Of a stretch of 64,000 nucleotides of DNA, positions 47,229 to 59,735 are shown piece after piece. The stretch is taken from contig NC_055987.1 in NCBI RefSeq assembly GCF_018446385.1, positions 11,183,705 to 11,247,704 of the forward strand, read 5' to 3'. The translations under genes were made by a program, and so were the position numbers. Within the stretch, counting starts at the first letter, position 1. The number at the start of each line of letters is the position of its first letter. A model generated the notes under the pieces. That model searched no databases. It was given only the letters and a program-made list of their open reading frames with translations, and had not been told where the DNA came from. The stretch comes from Zingiber officinale. Taxonomy: Eukaryota; Streptophyta; Magnoliopsida; Zingiberales; Zingiberaceae.

Positions 47229-47712
47229 ATGGAGGAAGACAGCATCGATTCCAGCGAGAGCTTCATCTCCCTCTCCCTCTCATCCAAAGGAGAGCAGCAG
47301 GAGCTGAAGCAAGAAGACAGCCATGAAGAAGAGAAAGCAGCTGCGGGGCAGAACGACGGCCTTCCCAAAGAAGGTGGTGAAGATGCAGGAGAGGAGTCAT
47401 CTGGTGGGGGAATCGCGAGCAAACTGATTTCAAACTTAAGCATCTCAGTTCCAGATCAATCTGCTGGGGACGAGCCTGAGAAAGAACAGAGCAAGGAAGA
47501 GAAGGATTCAGCCAGTGCCGGGCTTTTCACCCATCTCCTGCCCAAGTTGCCTGTTGCTTGGCCAGGTAACTTTACTTTGATCAATTTGTTCTTTCAGAAG
47601 AGATTTCATGGTATGTTTCCGGGGTTTCATCTTTGATGTTTGATTATAAGCAGATGAACAATCTCCAACAGCAGATGAAGCTTTTCTTCTCATCTCCATC
47701 ATAGAAGATTAG
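47229..47712 (+). CDS. Small acidic protein of unknown function
   Basis: Two exons: 47229-47565 and 47654-47712 (donor CCAG/GTAAC, acceptor AAGCAG), 131 residues. The start sits in a strong context, AGCCATGG, about 65 bp after a TATA-like box. The protein is rich in Glu, Ser, Lys and Gly, probably largely disordered, with two more conserved-looking hydrophobic stretches: IASKLISNLSISVP in the middle and GLFTHLLPKLPVAWP near the C-terminus. The second exon adds DEQSPTADEAFLLISIIED. I do not recognise the family. It runs head-to-head with SGF11-B and tail-to-tail with BRCA2. The gene model is well supported by splice sites and frame; the function is not. Confidence 0.78.
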
Positions 47713-48399
47713 CATTAGAACAAGATGGATCTATGGAGGACAAGCTGTAAAAAAATTTGTTTGGGATATGTGAAATGTAAAATTTTGGAGGTGGAAAGTC
47801 GATGCAACTTTTTAATTTTCTTTTTTTTATTATGTATTTTAAACATAATTTTCTATATTAAAAACCTTATTTATTTATTCTTTCAATTTAATACTCTACT
47901 TTAATCAACTTTTGTTACAATTCAATTAGATTAAAGAAAACAAATTGACGAACGAAGCAGGGACGACTCAGATATTTAAGAAGCAAATAGTTCAGAAATG
48001 CCAACTATTTCAAGGCACTTGTTGGAAATGTAATGGACCAACAAACCAAAGCACTGAAGGATGATAACGTCAAGAGCTTACTAATTATATAAATACATTC
48101 TTGAACAACAAATTGCCCGCCAGTATTTCGACGGGCACCCTGCCATTTAGTTTGGAAGTGGGCAAATTCTAAATTGGGAGAAATATTAACACTTACGACT
48201 AGCTCCGCTGCCAAAACAAAATTAGCAATTCCCATCTTTTGCCCCTAAACTCCAGCGATTTTAAACCATATAACCTAGCAAAACGCTAAACAGAAGAAAA
48301 AGATTATCGCATCAACTGGATTACAGAGCATCGATACATGGATAGAATGGAAACAAAGGAAGCAACTTACGTTGATTGGTTAGCTAGAAAACCCAAGAT
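47713..48399. other. Intergenic DNA between convergent genes
   Basis: 3' flanks of the acidic-protein gene and of BRCA2. AT-rich, no gene or repeat recognised. Confidence 0.5.
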
Positions 48400-51300
48400 T
48401 CACACTCGATCATGTCCAACTATATATAGAATTCTCTCTTTCAGCTCCTGAATGATCTGCACAAAGTCACAGCGTCAGGAATTTTCTTGAGATCGTAAAA
48501 GAATACAAAACTTGATAATCTTTCCCAAACATACTGAGGAAGATAATTTTGCCCATTTCTGAGCAAATGTTGCATCTGCCTTCAGATGACAATTACTAGA
48601 AAGATTATAACATGCAGAAAAGGTAGAATTTTCAGTTGCCTCTGCAACCCAAAGATGATTTGATTGGTCTCTTGCTCGCTTGACCAGATTAAAAAAACCA
48701 ACCTACATGAAATGGTGCAAACGTTAAACTACAGTTTTAAGCAGTAGTTAGCATCTTAAATAAGGTCTAAACACATTTGTTTCACCTATCCAAACTACAT
48801 TGTCAGCTCATAACAAATACAAGCTTCAACTTAGTTCATGATACATTCAAAATAACAATAGGAAAAAAATTGATAACGCATAGTATGAGCTACCTGTAAG
48901 TTCAACTAATTCTCACAGAAGATCGGAGTACAGTTAATTGGACAGCAGACGTGGAATGAATTAGATTGAATAACTGATTAACATAAAAATGTGATGACTT
49001 ACTACCGTTCCTTCATGGTGGTGACTGAATAATGCAGACAAATCATTGCCTGTAAATAGAGAGTGGAAACTGATAGCAAGTAGACAATCATGTTGCTCTT
49101 GATATTGTAATGTTGAGTTGCATGTGCATCCATCTGAAACAAAAACCCATTGTTTCTTCCGACGCCCAGATATGCAAACATCTCCGACATGTAGTATTAG
49201 TGCTGCAATATCAAATTCACTAAAACAAGCAACAAAATCAACTCAGGTATGGACATAATGAAATGCTATTGATCATTTTTGTTTTTTTTTAATTGTGTTA
49301 TTTTCATGTGGTTTAGAGTGAATAGAGTGCCAAATAATTGAAGTACATTGTTTTGCACAATTTGAGTGGAGAGTTATTGATGTGTAGTTCATTATTGTGC
49401 AAATGTTTTATTTCAACATTTGACAGAAAAAAGATTAATACAAATAAATTTTGAAAGAGACGATTGATCTACCTTGTTAGAGGTATGGCACCCAAATTTG
49501 ACAGCCTGATGGATTTGCGAGGTTTAAAGAAAGGTCTGCAGGAAAGTATACGAAGTTACAAATTTACAAGAATACTTTCCATTAGACCAAATAATATAAT
49601 GGCATTTGCTTACTCATATTTCTTGGCCTCTGTTAAAGGCAAACTCTTCCATCCTGTAGAAGATCCGCCACCTTGTAGATAAAGAACGTTCATACAAAAG
49701 TTCATTGGCAGAAGTCCTGCAACATCATATATTTTTCCTTCTACAAGATCAACCTTCTGTTAGGCATCACCAGAGACAAGACAAGTTTGTATTAGTTCTC
49801 TAATGCAAATCTCAGATAGTTTAATATTTAAAAGAGTAAAGATCCAGCAGGATCAATGTTTTAAAAAGCAACTTAGATGTGACCACATAGCATACAGCAT
49901 CTGCAGTCCTTACATAGCTGACTTCAATACACATGACCAAGCAGCCAATGAGTATTGAAGCCAGTTTCATTCCTGTGATTGTGAAACACTTCAACAAGCT
50001 AAGTTTTTGATATGGTGACATGTTATATTCATAAATATTTGTCTAGCAAATTTCTCATCATTACCTGATCCTCAGTTGGATTCCATATTGTTATCAGACC
50101 TTCCCTGAACTTTCCTTTTTTGCATGAGTGTTTACTAGTTAAACCTGCCACTTTCACTCTCATAAAGGGTGTAACATCTCTTGAACAAAGACCGGCATCC
50201 TTTAACGTTTTCTCAATCTTCTTTTCCATGTCTGATTGCCTAATCTCCTGAAAGCAAATCATCCTTCTTCATTACATTTTTCAGATTAAGCCAATTTGAT
50301 ATGAAACATCACAAACACACATTTTGCTTTGTCTGATAAGCTGAGAAAGAAATTAGTTGCTGTGGAGTCATATCTGCCATCAGGACTTCAGGCTCAGCAG
50401 TTGTCTCAAGTATTTTGTAGAGTTTTGCCCCTTCATCATTGCTGTCTACATCAGCAACCACATCTATTCGCTCAGCTAAAATAGCCTCTGCAATGTTACA
50501 TCTCCTGCACCGGAAAGAAAGGATTAAAGTGGCAACAATTATAGAGTGAAAAACCTGTAACAAATATCCTAAGGTTAATACAGATACATGAGAAACAAGT
50601 AAAGTGATCAAATCCAACTGAGCAAAGTGAATAACGTTTTCAACACACTTCTAGGATCAATACCTCTGCCTTAAAAAATGCATTAGGTGAAACTTGTGGC
50701 AAGTTTAAAGATCAAAAACAATGCCCAAGTATGCACCTCCAAAAGAAATCCAATTTTGATGCTCTTCATTCTTTATTTAATGTTATTTCTTTTGTTCTAC
50801 TCAAATGTAATTTATGAAATTCTCTTTGTGCATGCATATATCTTATCTTTTGTTAAACGGAGCCATGTATAAGACTAGTATCTCACCCATGCATTGAAAC
50901 AGATGATGATTGTTGATTTAGAATAATGTGCAGAAAGTTGTTGGAACTCCTTTATGTACCAAGTATAAAAGGATGTAATTTCCTGCTTCAAAATCCAGGA
51001 GTGTTTTGAGCAAAATTTTGTGTAACTTGAGTAGCTTAAAGGCAGTAAAGATAAAATCCTGCTCTTTGCTGACTCATAAGGCAGTCTTCGGAACTAAAAC
51101 TGAAGTGCAAAAGCACATGTACATGAAGTATTAGTGTCCATCAGCTGGTGCCACTTTTTCCATACACAAATAGTGAACAAAGAAGTAAAGGAGCCATTCA
51201 ACAAAATACTATTGAACCATTTAGAGCAACTTAAGTGCAGATAAAACCTGCTCTTTGCTAATTCATGAGGCAGTCTTCAGAACTACAACTGAAGTGCAAA

Positions 51301-54300
51301 AGCATATTACATATGAATTATTAGGGTCCATTAGTTGGTGCCACTTCTTCCCATACATAAATGGTAAACAAAGAACTGAAGGGATCATTCCACAATATAT
51401 TATCAACGTAGTCTTTCATCTTATATCCCTTTTAGGCATGTCAAGCAAAGAAGAAAATAAATACTAACTGATTTCTGCTATAAGTGTTAGTAAGATTCAA
51501 TAGTACCGCTGATCGTATTGCTGAAGCGCCTTCCTTTCCAACCTTTCTGATCTTACAATATACCCACCATCAGAAAACCTGAGAAAAATTTAACAAACTT
51601 TATAACTCAGACAGTGCTTATAATCATTTTCCAGTAGATAGTTAAAATTGGGTTCACCTCTCCTTATATAGAAGGGGGTAAACCCTTGTGATTCCGACCA
51701 ATGTTCGAGGAACTCTACCACCACCAACTTTAATACAATTGAAAGACAAAGGAGCACCACGACAATTGCCTAAATATTTCATGAATAAGAAAGTAAATCA
51801 CTGTGACAAGTGTAAGCAGGATATAATTAGCAAATCACTTCAAGATAAAAATTAACAAAGTTGTCAAAATAATTGCTTACAAAATCCCAACTTCTCAGCC
51901 CAATCTGCCCTGTAGGTCCCATTTATGTTCATTAGCAGATGAACAGTCTTTGAAGCCTAGAAAAGGCAAGTTGTTAAGAAGATACCAAATGTTATCTGGA
52001 AATGAATTTACTTGGCACAGCATCAAAAATTGACCTCAAGAGATGAAACAGGTCCAACCCAACCAAATAAACCAGCACCCCATATCTGCAATGCAATGTT
52101 TTGAAACAAAAATGATAATTAAATATCTGGAAAGAAAGATGCATTACTGGGCTATTAATAGTTAAGGATTACTTCATACCCGAAGTTTTTGGCCAACAAA
52201 CAACTTTCCAGTGAAAATTTGTTTTGACAGCTGGACATCTAGCAAAGCATACAAAGAATACCTGAAAAAAGAAAAAACCTGAAGTTTTAAATGTCATGCA
52301 TAACTTGACTTATCCATTTCTGAGGAATAAAAGGTAGTTCACCATCCATCAGTAAGCTCTATTCTGGCATCATAAATACTTCTCTCTAATGTTGAGCTAA
52401 TGTTGTTACTTTGTTTAGTAACTTCAGACCCAGAATTTTTGTCATCGGTCTTTGATATTTCAGGGTGACCAGAACAGATTGCTGAAACACATAGAATCAT
52501 CATAGATGAAGGTGATGCATCTCCATCTAAAATTCTTTTAATGGCTGATCTATGACCATGGTTGAATTCCCTTTCATACCTAACACGGACAGAATCAAAT
52601 ATACAAAGACTGCATGTTATCAATAGAAGAAAGAGAGTAAATTACAAACCTGTATTTCAATTCCTCAAGAACATTGGGAACTGTAAAAAACTTGTTTTTA
52701 GTTTGATTATGATAGCACCTCTCATAACATGCAAGCTTCCAAACAATCCATCTGTAATGATTTGTAACCCACCTAATTTATATACAACAAGAGAGACAAG
52801 ATTAATTATAATAAAAGCATAAAACATGAAACTCTTAAAATAAAAATTGCAATGTAAAACAAACTGTGGTGCATATAAGCAACAATATAGAATAGAATGG
52901 CAAAAACAGAAAAGACAATTCAGCATATGATTTACTCTTATAATAAAAACAGATGAGAAGTAGAGTGTTTTTTATTAATGCCCAAACACTAAACTTGGCA
53001 ATGTTTGTAGTCTCCAATTCTATGATATTACAGAAAATAACAACATGAGACAAAGCGCCTTTTCCCAGGCCATTACTAAAATTCAACTTCAAAATGGAGC
53101 ATGTTCTAAAAAATTTTCACATGCTTGATAGAGGTATCAAATGCCCACTCACAGTGTCAATACTGAAGTATCAGTGTCTGATACATATATGGAAGGGGTA
53201 AATGGAGTGTTCAAATGTGAAGAAGGAACCAAAACGAGACAATTTGACAACCTAAATATCTACACATTGGCAGTTCAAAACTGGGATCATAGACATCCGA
53301 TGAATTATAGCAAGTCAATCACACTTGCCACAAGGAGTAATCTGTATTCTTGAAATAATAGCCTAATGATATTTGTTTTCTTTTAACATATTTTTTATTT
53401 ACATATAGATTCCATTATTAATCTATTGATCACGCTCAATCCGTCTAGCTACATTGCTCAACACAGGAGTAAGAAGGGAATATATGCACAAAGGGCGCTT
53501 GGAAGTGGATGCAGTGATGAAGCACAATTTCACCTTTAGCCAAATAGTTGAATCAGTTGTGCCACTGGCATTTCTCTCTTGCTTCGCTGCTGGTGAGCCA
53601 TCCCTCCTGGTTTCCTTTTTCAAATTCAATTCAGGAACTTCTGTTAAGATTGAACAGCAGGTATTCCCTCGTGCCGTTGAGACTGAATCATATATTGGAT
53701 GGCTGCATTGGATAGGATACCAAGGTAAAGAGTAGCTCCATTCATGGTAGTCTATCTCATGCAGCCACAACCAAGGTAAAAACCCCTAGTTGTGGTTGTA
53801 TTTCATTGTCATTGTGCCAAGTATGTTTGAGGCAGTAGGAGAAATTTCTTTTACAGTCATGTATATAAAATGGGTGGACCAAATCCCCTAGTTTTGGGAT
53901 CTCATTGTGGATGGTCATATTTTGGTTGTTCATTAGTATCTCCCTAGTTTTAATTTAAATTTCACTTTTCAACCTTCTGTTAGTGCTGAGTAACCTCTCT
54001 ATTGTATAGAAGGATTGACCTTAGATGTATGCCAGAGCGATGCCATATGAACAATCAATAGCCCAATAAAATAGCAGTGCTATAAAATGTAAATGTTAAC
54101 TACATAAGGAAGAAGGCATACAGACCATTCAAAAAGAATAATTCATTGGCATGTAGTCTACATTAGATGTCATTGTTAATGGAAACATTAATAAGCAACT
54201 GATTTTTATTGAATGAAACGAACCCAAATGAATGGAAAAATACAAACTTTTCACTGATATTTTAGAAAAATATCAAACAATCTTGGTCAGTTCTTTGTTG

Positions 54301-57300
54301 TTACACCAAACAATATTACTAATTAACTACAAATCTACAATGTCTATTGGGTAGCAGAAAAACAAAGCAATTCAGTTAGAATCATCACACAAAATTTCAA
54401 ACATTTTTAAACATATACTTAAACAGGAGAACAAGATGTTTGTAGAATCCATGATGACAAGAAAGAAATACAAGCTCCAAGAAACAGTTAGGCGCACTCT
54501 TTTGTTGCATTAGATAATGATGCACCAGATTGAAGCAGCATATCCTGAAAAGCTTCTATGCCAATCCCATCATGACTGGATGCATCTTGAAACTTGTAGT
54601 TCAGTGCATTATCTGCATTCATGCTGCTGACTCCAGAAGATAGGGATTCCAGCTAGGTTTAAGCATTATTCAAACACAAATAAGTTTTTTTCTGGCAAAG
54701 GCGACATCAAAAACAAAAAATGAACAGGAAGGTCAGTGTTCGTACCAAATATTGATGACTTGGAGCACTACCAAAGAAGTCTTTAATATTCTTTCTTTTA
54801 TGACACGGGTAATGAGTAGAGATCTGACTGTGGCAGCTACTTTGTGTTGGTAGTTTGGAGAAACCTACAAAATTTACTACCCTTAAATATCTTGATCCAA
54901 AAGTTAGCATAAGGACTATTGGTTCTTACATATTCCACTCATTTACCAGTAGCCAAAGAAGTGTTCTTCAAGGGAGTTGCAAACCTATATGATGAATAAG
55001 ACATGTTAATTTATTTATGAGAAAGCATGACATAATATGTAAGATATGGCAAAAGCATAATATTTTTTTCTTGAAAAACATGGGGAAAGCATAGGATATA
55101 GAAAGAGGTAAATTTCAGGAGCTGAACTGACCTGGAATTTCGTGGCCTTTTAAATGGAGAGGCAGAACTCATTTTTCCAGGTTGCAGCTTTCGGCTACTA
55201 AATCTATTGTTTGATATCTCAACCAAAGGTCCATGCAGAGGATTGTCATCCATCACAATGGAGTTATTAGATAAATGGAAGTTATCTTTTTCAGGCTTTT
55301 TATTGATACAAGCTTTCTTGCCAGAATAATCATTTCCAAATGAAAAATTTCTGTCAATTCCCTGGTCTAGCACATGACCTTCAGATTTAACTTTCCAGGT
55401 GTCAGATGATGGTTGCTTTCTCTTGAAAATAGAAGATGGGGTTCTGGATGCAGGTTTGCTTATTGATTCTAAATCAGAACAAGGATAATAGATGTTCTCC
55501 TTGTTACAGAAAGTTACATTATGATTATTGTTGTTTCCCGAATTGGAGGGCAAACACTGATCGAGTCTGCTGTTCTCCAAAGTTCCAATATCTGAGTTCC
55601 CAAGAAGGTTCCTTGCACGATTTAGCGCGTCATTGGAAATTGAAATATACCTTCCGCTAGCTGTTTGGAACTTAACTGGTGACTGAGTAAAATTAGAACA
55701 ATCTATTTTATGTGCCAGGGTATTTTGTAATTGGCCACTATTTAAATGACTGCCAGCTGAGCAATAACCTTTTAAAAAATTATCTGGACTTCTTTCAACT
55801 AATCTAGCATTGGAAGGATCAATAATGAGTGTGCTAGTAGTGACACAACTAATGTTCCGAGAAGAAATTCCATGTGAACTTTCCCCCTTGATGTTCTTCA
55901 TAGAATCCTGATTTTGTGCACTTCCAAAACCTTTTAAGGCAAAAAGTTTGTCATCTTCTTCCAAGCCCAATAAAGTAGTTGCTCTTGCGAGACCACAAGA
56001 AGATACATTTACAGTTCTACCCGAGCTTGTCTGGAACATGGAATTGAAGAAAGTCCTGTTACCTTGCTCGTGTAATTGTCCTGCAATTTGAATATATTAC
56101 AATGTCTCAAATAAACTACAAAGTAATTGCAAAAAAATTGTAGCAAAAGAAAATCTAAAACAACAAAATGCCATGAAAGCACTATGTGTATACTTAAAAA
56201 GAAAAGTTGGAGCATCATTTGCAATTAGCATCAGTACAAATTTCTAGCATGTATTCCTGTATGATTGGTTGGAATTATGATGTGAGTGTATGTTATTGAA
56301 TATTTTGTATGAACTACATGCATTTGCTCCAACTATTTTGGATGATTTCAAATCAGTACTGATACCGATTTCTACTAAAGAAAGAAGGCTGTACTGTGTT
56401 TCTCTAACAGGATGCAATAACATTGCTACTGATAACAATGTGAAATAAAGAAAACCATAAACATCCCGTGGATTTCCATGTATAACACAATGCATATTAA
56501 AACAGAATGTTCTTATTTTTATTTGTACAACTACGTATATAATTCAGTGCAAAAAAAGAAAAAACATCTGTTATAGTGAGCAATTCTGCAACAAAATTTA
56601 AAACTGGAGTATCTATAGTGCATAGCAAGTAAATGATGATAATAGTATATTATCAAATTGTTTACATAAAGAATAAACAGTTTTTTGATTGAGATGAATC
56701 AAGGATAACAGTTTTCCATATCCAGTAAGGAAAACACGAGTATCAAGTTAATTCTGCAAGATTGTAGGGTATTTAGTGATTATATAGAACCTGTGCACAT
56801 CTTAAAGGCAAAAAGTACAGCATAAGACCAGAAGTTTAGGACAGAATAGGAAATCAATTAAATGGCTGTTAAGAGAATCAGATTAAACTAACATGAGAGA
56901 TGTTTTTCCTTAAGACAATGAGCTTCAGCTTGCCTTCACGTTTTATTTCTCTAAAATTAAAATTCATTAATTAGATTTATTATTTGATATAACTTAACCA
57001 GAATAGTCCTAATGCAATATTGTATACAACCTTTAAGGAATTGATTTTATACTATAGGGCACCAACATGCAAACATGATCAGGTGATTCAGTTCCATGCC
57101 ATATGTTCAAACAAAATTAAACAAAGAAGAAAGCAACTTTACCATCATTCACATCCTTTCCTTCAAGGATGGCTGCTGCTTTCCTAATTGAAGATTCTTT
57201 TATGGTGACCGATTTCCCAGACGCAGTACCAAAGATTGGTAAGGTACTATCTTTAATACAATTATTTGAATGTGCTTCATTACCTAAGAGAAACAAAACA

Positions 57301-58901
57301 GATTAACTGACTAAAATCAAATTTTTTTCATGAGAAAGAGATTATCCAAATACAAGTAAAAATGACTTTTCCATTCATGATAATTGATGTGAACAATCTT
57401 AGTATTTATAGTAAATACTAAACCCAAATACAATAGCAAATAAAGGGTCTATAGTGTAGGAAGCATTGTCTTCTTGTTCTAACCCATTTCTACTAGCAGA
57501 GGAGGCTAGCACTAAAGAGAATTTATATTCGCACTACACCAAATCCAAGGCTCAAAGGAAGAAGGTGCTCGGATGCTCAAGCAAAGGCAATACTACATCC
57601 ACACACAGAGTTGTTCGAGGATCACAAAGGAAAAGACTGAATGTAGCTTGCACGAGATCAATAAGTGTCATATGAAATGTACTGATGGAGAAAACATTGA
57701 ATCAATGGGAGGGTGCAAGAGGGGACTGAAGCACAGGAGAGGGCATAATAGCTCATCATTGGCATCTCTTCAACCTCTCTTCAGTTCCTTTATCTGGAAG
57801 TTGCTACAGCATCAAAGTAAATGTGATGGAACAGGAATTTGGGAAAAAGAGAAGGCCCAAAGCACAATAGAATGTAACAGAGTCCATAGTCAAAAGGTGA
57901 TCATGGCAAGTAAATTAATGAGGATTAGACATCATTGTGGCTCTTTACTGGGACATTATTAGGGTATGATATCTCTAGATAATCTCTTCTAACTATGTTT
58001 ATTAAGAAATTTGGACCTTTAGGATTGATCCTGTATCTAAGAAGGAGCACCTGAGGTAGGATCAGCCTATTTCTAAACATAACATTGTTTCCTATAATGT
58101 TTCACTGACGTAGTTGTCTACTTTCAAGTGACTCTTATCTCTATATGTTCGTCAATAACATACAAAAATGGAGAAAATCAACTTACCCTCCCTTATGTAA
58201 TGTCCTTCGTTAATAGCTGCTGTTTTCTTACTTGAAGATTCTCTTAGACCAAGTGACTTCCCAGATCCAGTATAAAGCAATTGGAAGTCGTTGTCTTTAT
58301 TGCCAACCTCTGAATGAGCTTCATTGCCTAACAAGCACGTGATAGAGTAAACTGAATAAATTTAGATTTTTTTTCTGAAGAGACAAAAGAGAGAAATTGC
58401 TAAATTTTCAGGTTAGCTAAATATTTCAATCAATTTTGAGTATATTACTTCACCTCTGCTATTACTGTCAGCTTCACCGAGAACAGACCTAGCTCTATTT
58501 ATAGAACTGTCACTCACGAAAACCGATTTTCCTGACGCCGTACGAAAAATCGGCAACCCACCTCCGTCCGCATGGTCATCCTCAACACCTACTGGAATCT
58601 GCGTATGAGCTGAGATTTGGAAAGAAAAGTCAAACCGAAACGGATTCATAGACAACCAGAAATAAAGCAGGAGACCGCGATCATGATTTAGACTGGGATA
58701 AGAGGGGTTACCTAGGATCAAGAGATCTGCCAACGAAGGAAGGCGAGTACCACGGTCGCTGTCGTCGACGCCAGCTAAGGTTTTGGGAGGCGGAGCTGCT
58801 GGGAAGGAAGATACCTCGGAGCCGGAGGCGACAGCCCAATGGAAGTGACCATCGGCGGCAGGGCGAATCTCCCAAGTCGGGAGCTCGGTCGGCAGCGGCA
58901 T
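48400..58901 (-). CDS. BRCA2: BRCA2 homologue, complete
   Basis: BRCA2 loads RAD51 and DMC1 on DNA in homologous recombination and meiosis, in the nucleus. 22 exons from 58901 down: 58712-58901, 58454-58588, 58187-58327, 57143-57283, 55132-56080, 54947-54984, 54746-54864, 54498-54652, 52650-52772, 52343-52579, 52180-52261, 52035-52085, 51881-51956, 51658-51769, 51507-51578, 50321-50504, 50065-50247, 49614-49756, 49473-49535, 49003-49219, 48535-48702, 48400-48456. Frame is kept throughout: 1211 residues. BRC repeats begin near residues 78 (FRTASGKS), 173 (FGTASGKS), 218 (FQTSSGRT) and 340 (FQTASGRY), plus a weak one near 127 (YTGSGKS). The helical DNA-binding domain starts about residue 585 (AFQDMLLQSGAS, WIVWKLACYER), then come the OB folds (VELTDGW-type IELTDGWYSLYALLDV, LFVGQKLRIWGAG, EGKIYDVAGLLPM, KKQWVFVSDG). 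It is close in length to Arabidopsis BRCA2. Confidence 0.95.
52773..54497 (-). other. BRCA2 intron with an unexplained protein-like open stretch
   Basis: This 1.7 kb intron separates the exons that split the helical domain. On the plus strand 53454-53735 is open for 93 codons with an ordinary protein-like composition (for example FSQIVESVVPLAFLSCFAAG). I do not recognise it. It could be a captured gene fragment or chance. Confidence 0.35.
57284..58186 (-). other. BRCA2 intron between the duplicated BRC exons
   Basis: 900 bp of AT-rich DNA. The plus strand is open for 129 codons at 57573-57962 (alternative start), but the composition is not convincing. No repeat family recognised. Confidence 0.4.
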
Positions 58902-58954
58902 TAGGCGTTAGGGCTTCTTTCGTCGAAGGATGATAAATTTTGGAGATTCAGGAG

Positions 58955-58981
58955 GCGGGAAACGGTGGAATAAGCGCCAAT
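58955..58981 (-). promoter_or_regulatory. Two E2F-type sites upstream of BRCA2
   Basis: On the gene strand the sequence reads TTTCCCGC (58962-58955) and ATTGGCGC (58981-58974); both match the plant E2F consensus WTTSSCSS. They lie 54-80 bp upstream of the start codon. E2F control of S-phase DNA repair genes is well established in plants, so this fits cell-cycle regulation; direct binding is inference. Confidence 0.65.
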
Positions 58982-59328
58982 TATTTCGATCTACCAAACA
59001 CACATTTAATTCCCTTTCTTGTTCGTTTTTTTTTTTGTTTTTTTTTAACCAAAAGTATATATTTTTATTAAAAATAATTTTTAAAGTATCTATAACTATT
59101 TATCAGTTTTTAATAAAAATGAGGCTCAACACGTTTTATTTCAATATTTTATTGTTAAAATATGTTTTTCCCTTTAACCAAGTAAAATAATTAAATAAGT
59201 ATCTTATGGTTCCATAGAGTAAAAGTATTATTTTTATATTTTTAACATTGACAAAATATTATAGATAATTTTAAATCTATTAAATATTAAAAATATTTAA
59301 AAGAATATCCTTTCTAAACATATTTACT
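58982..59328. other. BRCA2 upstream DNA
   Basis: Very AT-rich with a poly-T run near 59025-59048. Nothing else identified before the gypsy element begins about 430 bp upstream of the BRCA2 start. Confidence 0.5.
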
Positions 59329-59735
59329 AACAACCTTGAGGACAAGGTTGTTTTGAAGGGCGGTGGAATGATAAAATCCTTTAATGGATCTTTTCAAATA
59401 AATCCATTAACTTTATTTCCTTTTTAAAATAAGTTTTAGACTTTTTCTTTTTTATTTTAGATAAGTTTTAATCTGACATTTTCTCATGAAAATGTATTTT
59501 TATTTTATTTTTCTTTTACACCTTTTCTTTTTGAAAAGGTAGTTTAGGTCTCTATTTAAAGAGACATTATGTAACTTTGGAAGATAAGTAATTTCTCTTT
59601 TAATTAATCAATTTCGTTTGATTATTGGAGGCCGATCCCCTCGAAGCGATCACCCTATCCCCTTTTCCCTTTCTCTTTCGATTTTTTCACGTAATAGACC
59701 CCCGGGTTCCTATCAACTTGGTATCAGAGCAAGTT
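59329..59735 (+). repeat. Left terminal repeat of the gypsy element (LTR plus flanking internal pieces)
   Basis: The repeat covers 40 bp that normally precede a 3' LTR (purine tract GAAGGGCGGTGGAA at its end), the LTR 59369-59715, and 20 bp that normally follow a 5' LTR (primer-binding site). It matches 62065-62470. Confidence 0.85.

Noticed and set aside
57573-57962. 129-codon plus-strand frame inside a BRCA2 intron
   Set aside because: Depends on a non-ATG start, unusual composition, no domain, and lies antisense within a normal intron.
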